Assembly (NCBI GenBank): GCA_015059145.1
Contig: SVAZ01000010.1
Span: 1-57,708, forward strand
Length of the DNA stretch: 57,708 nucleotides
Direction: 5' to 3'
From: Erysipelotrichaceae bacterium
GTDB taxonomy: Bacteria > Bacillota_I > Bacilli_A > Acholeplasmatales > Anaeroplasmataceae
Numbering within the stretch: position 1 is the first letter of the stretch; each line of letters opens with the position of its first letter. Made by a program: the position numbers and the translations under genes. The notes below the pieces were generated by a model that was given only the letters and a program-made list of their open reading frames with translations, made no database searches and was not told the DNA's origin. Below, one piece after another: positions 51,301 through 57,708 of this stretch.

Positions 51301-51852
51301 ATGAAAAATTATTTGCCAGAGGTTAAGCTAGGTAGAATTACTTTACGTGATATTTGTGAAGCTGATTATTTAGACTACTATGCAATAGGCTGTGATTTTG
51401 AAACTACAAAGGATTTAAATTGGGGTCCATTTAATAATCCATCAGAGGCTTTATGGGTGATTAGAGAAATATTTTTTCAAAGGCCTATTAGTGGTATTCC
51501 TGTTGGATATGCTATTGAGATGGATGGTAGGATGATTGGAGTAATTGATTTTCATACATATTATCCACATGAAAATGCAGCTGAGATTGGATATATTTTA
51601 AATAGAAATTATTGGAATAAAGGCATTATGAAAAAATGTCTTAGTGAAATGATAAAAATTGGTTTTTATCATTTGGATTTAGATAAAATCATAGTAGCTC
51701 ATAAGGTTGATAACGAAGCATCTAAGCATGTTATCAAGGCGTGCGGTTTTAAATATGAGTATCAAAAATTAGTTAATTTAAAGGGTGTTGATTCCATCGC
51801 TTATTATTATGCGATGTATAGATATGAATATGAAGGAGGATTATTGAAATGA
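51301..51852 (+). CDS. RimJ/RimL-type GNAT acetyltransferase inside the T-box operon
   Basis: 183 residues: VKLGRITLRDICEADYLDYY and EIGYILNRNYWNKGIMKKCL (acetyl-CoA loop) then IIVAHKVDNEASKHVIKACG are RimJ/RimL hallmarks. Substrate unknown. The ATG at 51301 follows GGGAGGA; it is the first gene behind the T-box, and its stop overlaps the hisS start, so it is controlled by tRNA charging together with the synthetases. Confidence 0.9.
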   Translation: MKNYLPEVKLGRITLRDICEADYLDYYAIGCDFETTKDLNWGPFNNPSEALWVIREIFFQRPISGIPVGYAIEMDGRMIGVIDFHTYYPHENAAEIGYILNRNYWNKGIMKKCLSEMIKIGFYHLDLDKIIVAHKVDNEASKHVIKACGFKYEYQKLVNLKGVDSIAYYYAMYRYEYEGGLLK

Positions 51853-53162
51853 TTACAAAGCCAAAAGGAACATATGACATTTTACCTAATGAATCTAGAA
51901 GCTGGAGTAAGCTTGAGGATACAATTAGAAAGATATGTAAGCTTTATAACTATAAGGAGATTAGAACTCCAATATTTGAATCATTTAATGTTTTCCATAG
52001 AGATGCAAACGATACATCTGATATGGTTACAAAGGAAACATATGATTTTAAGGATAGAGGAGATAGAATGATTACTCTTCGTCCTGAGGGTACTGCAGGT
52101 GTTGCAAGAGCATTCATAGAAAATAAATTATATGTAGAAAATCCAGTTAATAAGCTTTTCTATATGGGACCTATGTTTAGATATGAACGTCCTCAAAAGG
52201 GAAGAAATAGACAATTTAATCAATTTGGTGTAGAGGCTTTAGGAAGCAGCTCACCACTGATTGATGCAGAGGTTATTGCACTTGGAGCTTCATTAATTAG
52301 ATCGTTAGGTCTAAAGGATGTTAAGGTTAAAATTAATACATTAGGTGATGAGGAATCTAGAAAGGCATATAGAGATGTTTTAGTTAAGCATTTCGAGGCA
52401 CATAAGGATGAATTATGTGGTGATTGCTTAAATAGATTAGAAAAAAATCCACTTAGAATTTTAGACTGTAAGGTTGATAGACATAAGGAATTCTTTAATG
52501 ATGCACCTAAGATTAAGGATTATTTAAATGATGCATCAAAGGATCACTTCAATAAGGTTTTAAAGGCTTTAGATGATATGCAGCTTCAATATGAGATTGA
52601 TGATAATTTAGTTAGAGGATTAGATTATTATTCTCATACTGTATTTGAGCTTGAGGTAAATGTTCCTGAATTTGGTGCTCAAAATGTAATCGGAGCTGGT
52701 GGTAGATATGATGGTCTTATATCTCAATTAGATGGCCCTAAGACTCCAGGTGTTGGTATGGCCTTTGGTTTAGAAAGATTATTATTAGCTGCAAGCTTAT
52801 CAGGTAAAGCGTTAGTTAAGCCTGATTCAATTCATGTATATTTTATTGCATTAGGTGAGCGTGCTCAGGCTGAATGTATTAAGCAGGCTAATATCTGTAG
52901 AATTGGTGGACTAGCCTGTGATATGGATTATTTAGGTAGAGGTATTAAGGCTCAATTTAAGGATGCTGATAAGAATAATGCTAGATTCACTTGTATTTTA
53001 GGTGATAATGAATTAGATGAATTTAAGATTAACATTAAGGATAATGAAACTGATGAGCAGGAAACTATTTCATTATATGATGTTTATCCATATGTAATAA
53101 ATAAATTAAATAAATCTGCACTAGGTGCTTGTGCATCTTGTAAGGATAGGAAGGAAGAATAA
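51849..53162 (+). CDS. hisS: histidyl-tRNA synthetase
   Basis: Class II synthetase: PKGTYDILPNESRSW start, motif 1 around YNYKEIRTPIFESFNVF, motif 2 GPMFRYERPQKGRNRQFNQFG, the His-A motif LVRGLDYYSHTVFE and motif 3 GVGMAFGLERLL. Length 437 is normal. The C terminus CASCKDRKEE is somewhat unusual with two cysteines. Confidence 0.96.
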   Translation: MITKPKGTYDILPNESRSWSKLEDTIRKICKLYNYKEIRTPIFESFNVFHRDANDTSDMVTKETYDFKDRGDRMITLRPEGTAGVARAFIENKLYVENPVNKLFYMGPMFRYERPQKGRNRQFNQFGVEALGSSSPLIDAEVIALGASLIRSLGLKDVKVKINTLGDEESRKAYRDVLVKHFEAHKDELCGDCLNRLEKNPLRILDCKVDRHKEFFNDAPKIKDYLNDASKDHFNKVLKALDDMQLQYEIDDNLVRGLDYYSHTVFELEVNVPEFGAQNVIGAGGRYDGLISQLDGPKTPGVGMAFGLERLLLAASLSGKALVKPDSIHVYFIALGERAQAECIKQANICRIGGLACDMDYLGRGIKAQFKDADKNNARFTCILGDNELDEFKINIKDNETDEQETISLYDVYPYVINKLNKSALGACASCKDRKEE

Positions 53163-53163
53163 T

Positions 53164-54462
53164 ATGAGAGTAAATTTAAGTAAGATTAAATTAGGCGAGG
53201 TTAATCATGTTGGTGGCTTCGTTGAAAATATTCGTAATAAGAAATTTATGTGCTTTATTGTATTACGCGATGTAACAGGCCGTTTACAATTAACTATTGA
53301 AAAGGAAAAGCATCCAGAATTAAATGATGTTTTAGATCAAATTACAGTGGATTCTGTAATTGAGGCTAAGGGATTAATTTTAGCTAGTGAATATGTAAAG
53401 CTTAATGGTATGGAAATGTATCCTGATGAAATTAAGCTTTGCTCAACTGCAGCACCAAATCCGATTGTTGCCCCTAAGGGTGAGGAAACTAATATCGATA
53501 TGAGATTAGACTACAGATGGATTGATTTAAGAACTGATAAGAATACATTAATGTTTAAGACTCAATCTTATTTTGTAGCTAAATGTAGAGAATTTTTAGT
53601 TGATAAGGATTTCACTGAAATTCATACTCCAAAATTAATTGCAACAGAATCAGAATCTGGAGCAGGTGTATTTAAGGTTGATTATTTTGATGGAAATGCT
53701 TATTTAGCACAATCACCACAATTTTATAAGCAAATGGCTATGGCTGCTGGATTTGAAAGAATTTTTGAATCTGGTCCTGTATTTAGAGCTGAAAAGTTTG
53801 CTAGCCGTAAGCACGCTACTGAATTTACTGGCTTCGATTTAGAATTCTCATATATTGAATCATATGAGGATGTTATGAAGATGGAAGAGGAAATGCTTAC
53901 TTATGCCTTAGCTGCAGTTAAGGAGAAATATGGGGAGGAAATTAAAAAGGTATATGATATTGATGTTGTAGTACCTACTTTACCATTCCCAAGAATGGAT
54001 CTAAAGGATGTATATGCTGAGCTAGAGGCTAGATATGGTTATAAGGTAGATGAATCAGAAAAGGGTGATTTAACTACTGAGGGTGAAAGAATGGTTGAAA
54101 AGCTTTCTAAGGATATGTTTGGTCATGAATTCCTATTCATTACTGGCTATTCAAAGGAATGCAGAGCATTCTACCATATGCGTGATGAAAATGGTGTACC
54201 ATGTGGTTATGACCTTATTTGGAAGGGCTGCGAGATTACTACAGGTGCACAACGTGAGCATAGATATGATGTGCTTAAGGCACAAGCTGAGGAAAAAGGC
54301 TTAGGTGCTGATATTGAATTCTATATTAATTTCTTTAAGTATGGTTGTCCTCCACATGGTGGATTTGGAATTGGTGTAGACCGTATTACAATGATTTTAT
54401 TTGACCAAGGTATTAAGGATGCGATGTTCCTATTCCGTGGTCCAGATCGTTTAACTCCATAA
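53164..54462 (+). CDS. aspS: aspartyl-tRNA synthetase, archaeal/eukaryotic type
   Basis: Class IIb synthetase with an OB-fold anticodon domain ([20 protein letters not shown]) and catalytic core [60 protein letters not shown] and the closing [14 protein letters not shown]...FRGPDRLTP. It is 432 aa and lacks the GAD insertion of the usual 590-aa bacterial enzyme. Archaeal-type forms are often non-discriminating, charging tRNA-Asn too for GatCAB repair; whether that holds here is unknown. The ATG at 53164 with AAGGAAG upstream is preferred. Confidence 0.93.
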   Translation: MRVNLSKIKLGEVNHVGGFVENIRNKKFMCFIVLRDVTGRLQLTIEKEKHPELNDVLDQITVDSVIEAKGLILASEYVKLNGMEMYPDEIKLCSTAAPNPIVAPKGEETNIDMRLDYRWIDLRTDKNTLMFKTQSYFVAKCREFLVDKDFTEIHTPKLIATESESGAGVFKVDYFDGNAYLAQSPQFYKQMAMAAGFERIFESGPVFRAEKFASRKHATEFTGFDLEFSYIESYEDVMKMEEEMLTYALAAVKEKYGEEIKKVYDIDVVVPTLPFPRMDLKDVYAELEARYGYKVDESEKGDLTTEGERMVEKLSKDMFGHEFLFITGYSKECRAFYHMRDENGVPCGYDLIWKGCEITTGAQREHRYDVLKAQAEEKGLGADIEFYINFFKYGCPPHGGFGIGVDRITMILFDQGIKDAMFLFRGPDRLTP

Positions 54463-54478
54463 TATTGAGGTGAATTTT

Positions 54479-54937
54479 ATGCATATAAGCTGGGAAGAAT
54501 ATTTTATGGGTGTAGCAATTTTATCTGCTAAAAGAAGTAAAGACCCTTCAACACAGGTTGGTGCTTGTGTTGTAAATGAAGACAAGAGAATAATAGGTAT
54601 TGGATATAATGGTTTTCCTACAGGCTGTAAGGACGAGGATTTTCCATGGGGGAAAACTGACACAAATAAATTAAATACTAAATATCCTTATGTTGTTCAT
54701 GCGGAGCCTAATGCTATTTTAAATTGTACATCTAATATTAAGGGTGCTACATTATATGTAACATTATTCCCATGTAATGAATGTGCAAAGCTTATTATTC
54801 AAGCTGGTATTAAGCATATAGTTTATATGTGTGATAAATATAGAACAGAAGAATCATCAGTTGCATCAAGAAGAATGCTTGATGCTGCTGGTGTAACTTA
54901 TAAAAAAATGAATGAATTTGAGGTTGTAATAAAGTAA
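54479..54937 (+). CDS. dCMP deaminase (ComEB-like)
   Basis: Zinc enzyme making dUMP for thymidylate synthesis. Zinc ligands and proton shuttle are in HAEPNA (His74, Glu76) and PCNEC (Cys99, Cys102); [13 protein letters not shown] and GYNGFPTGC bind substrate. 152 aa from ATG 54479, with GAGGTGA upstream. Confidence 0.94.
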   Translation: MHISWEEYFMGVAILSAKRSKDPSTQVGACVVNEDKRIIGIGYNGFPTGCKDEDFPWGKTDTNKLNTKYPYVVHAEPNAILNCTSNIKGATLYVTLFPCNECAKLIIQAGIKHIVYMCDKYRTEESSVASRRMLDAAGVTYKKMNEFEVVIK

Positions 54938-54946
54938 GGTGAATTT

Positions 54947-55951
54947 ATGAAGCAAGTCCTTAAAAAGATCTGGATTGTTTTATTGTTGTGTGCTTTAATT
55001 AACGTTCCTATGTTAGTTGTTGGTATTTATAGAACTGATAAATCTGCAACTCTTAAGGGTGATTTGACTGATATCACATCACTAGTTGAAGTTGATAATG
55101 GTTATAAGGAAGAGGGTTCCTTTTCGTCCATTTATGTTATTAGCTTTGATCGTCCTACATTGCTGCAAAATGCATTTATTAATGTCACAAAATCTGCAGA
55201 ACTTGATGAGATTAATCCATATTATACTCACTTTACTGATAGTGAATCTTATAAGATGGGTATTGTCCAAAAGAATTCTTCTTTAATGACTGCAGTAATA
55301 ACTGCATATGAAGCGGCAAGCACGATTTCTGATTCTATTTATATTGATTATAATTTTATTTCCTTGTGTGTTAGCTTTTATTTTGAGGGCATGCCATTTG
55401 AAATAGAAGATGAAATTATAGCTATAAATGGGATTGATAATTCCGTTGGATGTGATGAATTTATAAGCTTGGCTATGAATACAAAAGCTGGTGATAGCGT
55501 CACTGTAAAAAGGAATAAAGAGCAAATTACTATTACATTAACAGACAATCTTTATAAGATGTGTAGATGGTATCCTTATTACAATATTAATTATGATAAT
55601 ATTGTACCATCAATAAAAATAAATAAAACTACAGTTGGTGGTCCATCTGGTGGACTTATGCAAACACTTTCCATATTTAATCGTTTGGTTGATTTCGATT
55701 ATACTAGAGGACTAAAAATTGCAGGGACTGGTACAATGTCTATTGATAATACAGTTGGAGCTATTGGTGGTATTCAGCAAAAGGTTTATACTGCGTTTGA
55801 TGATGATGTTGATATATTCTTATGTCCTGATGTACATAAGAAGGAGGCCCTTGTGGCATATAATAGAATAAAATATAAGGAGCAAATGGAGCTAGTGTTT
55901 GTAAAAACTCTAGAAGATGCCATTGATTATTTATATGCTAAAGAAATATAA
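54947..55951 (+). CDS. SepM-like membrane-anchored PDZ/Lon-type serine protease
   Basis: N-terminal membrane anchor (about 9-28), an extracytoplasmic stretch, a PDZ domain around 145-205 (GMPFEIEDEIIAINGIDN), and a C-terminal Lon-like S16 domain with the Ser-Lys dyad at Ser234 (GGPSGGLMQTL) and Lys279 (GGIQQKVYTA). Streptococcal SepM of this type trims competence peptide outside the cell. 334 aa. It starts 10 bp after the deaminase gene. Confidence 0.92.
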   Translation: MKQVLKKIWIVLLLCALINVPMLVVGIYRTDKSATLKGDLTDITSLVEVDNGYKEEGSFSSIYVISFDRPTLLQNAFINVTKSAELDEINPYYTHFTDSESYKMGIVQKNSSLMTAVITAYEAASTISDSIYIDYNFISLCVSFYFEGMPFEIEDEIIAINGIDNSVGCDEFISLAMNTKAGDSVTVKRNKEQITITLTDNLYKMCRWYPYYNINYDNIVPSIKINKTTVGGPSGGLMQTLSIFNRLVDFDYTRGLKIAGTGTMSIDNTVGAIGGIQQKVYTAFDDDVDIFLCPDVHKKEALVAYNRIKYKEQMELVFVKTLEDAIDYLYAKEI

Positions 55952-56285
55952 TGATGTTATAAATGAATTAAGAGAGCTTAATATTCCTATTAAAACTAAG
56001 ATATTATATTTTATAATTTCTTTAGGTGTTTCATTGTTAATATTTTCGGGTATTTTATGTATTTTAATCAACCTTTTAATTTTTAGAGATTTCCAAAAGC
56101 TGATAGCTTTTGGTATCGCTACGGTTATTGTATTTATATTTTTTATAACTGATGTAATTTATTTTAAGGCTCTTTCTCAAAAAAGAGTTTCTGGAATAAG
56201 AATTGTTATTTTAACTGATTCACTTATTTTTTCAATAGGTGTATATATTATTTTAATTTTATTATATATTTTGGGGGTGGTATAA
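55935..56285 (+). CDS. small membrane protein, three segments
   Basis: 116 residues with hydrophobic segments at about 22-45, 53-72 and 90-113. Not recognised. ATG at 55935 overlaps the protease gene by 17 bp and has no clear ribosome site, so translation may be coupled. Its stop shares bases with the lspA start (TAATG). Confidence 0.65.
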   Translation: MLKKYNDVINELRELNIPIKTKILYFIISLGVSLLIFSGILCILINLLIFRDFQKLIAFGIATVIVFIFFITDVIYFKALSQKRVSGIRIVILTDSLIFSIGVYIILILLYILGVV

Positions 56286-56812
56286 TGTGGATTACTTTAT
56301 TGCTAGTATTTATATTCTATTTTTTAGATCAATTAACTAAATATTTAGCTCAGGTACACACACCTAATAACATTACAGCTATTCCACACTTTCTAACACT
56401 TGATTTACATTATAATACTGGTATGGCTTGGAGCTTATTTGATGATAGCACTTGGCTTTTAGTTATAATAAGTGTTGTAGCCTCTGTTGTATTAATTTAT
56501 TTTTGTTTGAAAAATGATTGGAAAAAAGCACCGCTTCCTGCATTAGGCTTAACTATGGCATTGGGTGGATGCTTAGGCAATTTATTTGATAGAGCTATTT
56601 CTATAACTCCTCTTTCTCAATATAGAAGAGGAGTTGTAGATATGATATCATTTGAACCATTAAATTGGATTTCAAATTTAATAAGTGGTAATGATTTTCC
56701 AACATTTAATTTGGCGGATACATTTTTAGTAATAGGGTTAATATTATTTGCTGTAGATTTGATATTTTTTGCAGAAAAGAGACAAAAGAACAATGAAGAA
56801 GCTACTAGTTAA
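56285..56812 (+). CDS. lspA: lipoprotein signal peptidase (signal peptidase II)
   Basis: Membrane aspartyl protease that cleaves prolipoproteins. Four membrane segments; DQLTKYLAQ near the start, LGGCLGNLFDRA and FNLADTFLVIG hold the two catalytic aspartates. Length 175 is normal. GGGGGTGG ribosome site. The 3' end overlaps rluD by 20 bp. Confidence 0.94.
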   Translation: MWITLLLVFIFYFLDQLTKYLAQVHTPNNITAIPHFLTLDLHYNTGMAWSLFDDSTWLLVIISVVASVVLIYFCLKNDWKKAPLPALGLTMALGGCLGNLFDRAISITPLSQYRRGVVDMISFEPLNWISNLISGNDFPTFNLADTFLVIGLILFAVDLIFFAEKRQKNNEEATS

Positions 56813-57686
56813 TGAAGAAGCAGCTAAAATGAGGGTTGATAAGGCCATTAAAATTTTAATGCCAGAATACTCTAGAGCTTATATTTCAAAATGTATTGAA
56901 GAAGAAAAAATATTACTAAATGATGCCCCAGTTAAGCAGTCTACTATAACAAAGCTAAATGACGAAATAACTATTTTAGATATCGAGCCTAAGGCCTTAG
57001 AGGTAACTGCAGAAAATTTAAATTTAAATATTATTTATGAAGATAATGATGTAGCTATTGTAAATAAACCAAAAGGAATGGTTGTTCATCCCGCTGCTGG
57101 GATTTATGAAAATACTTTGGTTAATGGGTTACTTTATGAATTGGATGATCTATCTGAAATTAATGGAGTAATTAGACCAGGTATTGTTCATAGAATCGAT
57201 AAGGATACAACAGGATTATTAATGATTGCAAAAAATGATAATGCATCAAAGTTATTAACTGAGCAGCTTAAGGCTCATACCTGTAAAAGAACCTACCATG
57301 CACTTGTTTATGGTGTTATTGATGAAAATAGAGGTAGAATTAATGCCCCTATTGGTAGAAGCAAGGATGATAGAAAAAAGATGGCTGTTGTAAAGGATGG
57401 GAAATCTGCCATAACTAATTTTAAGGTGTTAAAAAGATTTGAAGGCTTTACATATATTGAATGTCAGCTTGAAACAGGTAGAACTCATCAAATTAGAGTT
57501 CATCTAGAATATATAGGTCATCCACTAGTTGGTGATCAAACCTATGGAAGAAGAAAGGTTATAGGAGACAAAGGACAATTCTTACATGCTAAAACTATTG
57601 GTTTTACTCATCCTACCACTAATGAATGGGTAGAATTCGATAGTGAGCTGCCTGATTATTTTACTGAGTTTATGAATAGTCTATAA
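56793..57686 (+). CDS. rluD: 23S rRNA pseudouridine synthase, RluD family
   Basis: N-terminal S4 domain (EEAAKMRVDKAIKILMPEYS) and catalytic domain with VNKPKGMVVHPAAG, the catalytic aspartate in GIVHRIDKDTTGLLM, and LETGRTHQIRVHLEYIGHPL. In Gram-positives usually called YlyB. 297 aa from ATG 56793. Only 22 bases of the window follow it, so its terminator is outside. Confidence 0.95.
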   Translation: MKKLLVNEEAAKMRVDKAIKILMPEYSRAYISKCIEEEKILLNDAPVKQSTITKLNDEITILDIEPKALEVTAENLNLNIIYEDNDVAIVNKPKGMVVHPAAGIYENTLVNGLLYELDDLSEINGVIRPGIVHRIDKDTTGLLMIAKNDNASKLLTEQLKAHTCKRTYHALVYGVIDENRGRINAPIGRSKDDRKKMAVVKDGKSAITNFKVLKRFEGFTYIECQLETGRTHQIRVHLEYIGHPLVGDQTYGRRKVIGDKGQFLHAKTIGFTHPTTNEWVEFDSELPDYFTEFMNSL

Positions 57687-57708
57687 TAAAAGACTAGGAA
57701 TTTTAAAA

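Overview
The window is a low-GC (roughly 30-33% by eye) chromosomal segment of a Firmicute of class Bacilli. TGA is used as a stop (for example at the ends of ftsK and rbgA), so this is genetic code 11 and not the Mycoplasma code. Gene orders of the Bacillus type (ylxM-ffh, trhP1-trhP2-greA, yqeG-yqeH-yqeK-rsfS, rimP-nusA-ylxR-ylxQ-infB-rbfA, infC-rpmI-rplT, lspA-rluD) are mixed with sporulation genes (spoIVA, a sigK-like sigma factor with a hydrophobic N-terminal pro-sequence, a tyrosine-rich coat-like small protein). This fits an uncultured gut-type Bacilli lineage (Erysipelotrichia or RF39-like neighbours) that makes spores or recently descended from spore formers. The genus cannot be named from the sequence.

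Layout. 1-5.7 kb: a membrane protein coupled to a soluble FtsK, then signal peptidase I, RbgA and RNase HII. 5.9-10.9 kb: topA, ftsY, ylxM, ffh (DNA topology and SRP targeting). 10.9-17.8 kb: trhP1/trhP2 (tRNA wobble hydroxylation), a metallopeptidase, greA, the sigK-like gene, and the yqeG-yqeH-yqeK-rsfS ribosome-assembly operon. 17.8-22.5 kb: a lysine/glutamate-rich repeat protein, an alpha/alpha-toroid protein, gpmI, and an FMN riboswitch controlling ribU. 22.6-27.3 kb: a two-component system with small membrane and helical proteins, flanked by two arrays of 11-bp direct repeats that look like its binding sites. 27.4-30.8 kb: eno, tRNA-Gln, a YcxB-like protein, and a 0.9-kb inverted-repeat-bounded insert holding an unidentified pseudoknotted RNA and a toxin-like ORF. 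31-37 kb: dacF, VTT membrane protein, a decayed gene remnant, spoIVA, HU, ankyrin protein. 36.9-41.2 kb: the nusA-infB operon. 41.2-45.6 kb: small proteins, Mrp ATPase, and a secreted-protein plus ABC-transporter cassette. 45.6-47.7 kb: L20-leader-controlled infC-rpmI-rplT and a 6S-like RNA candidate. 47.7-57.7 kb: DEAD-box helicase, rsmD, a T-box-controlled GNAT-hisS-aspS operon (aspS of archaeal type), dCMP deaminase, a SepM-like protease, lspA and rluD.

Most of the segment is ordinary housekeeping: translation, ribosome assembly, protein targeting and envelope. The parts most likely to hold something undescribed are the 29.4-30.3 kb insert (antisense-arranged structured RNA and RNase-toxin-like ORF), the self-contained two-component regulon at 22.6-26.7 kb, the secreted protein/ABC cassette at 42.8-45.6 kb, the split FtsK arrangement at the left end, and the orphan RNA at 47.46-47.66 kb. 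No rRNA genes, CRISPR arrays or intact insertion sequences are present.
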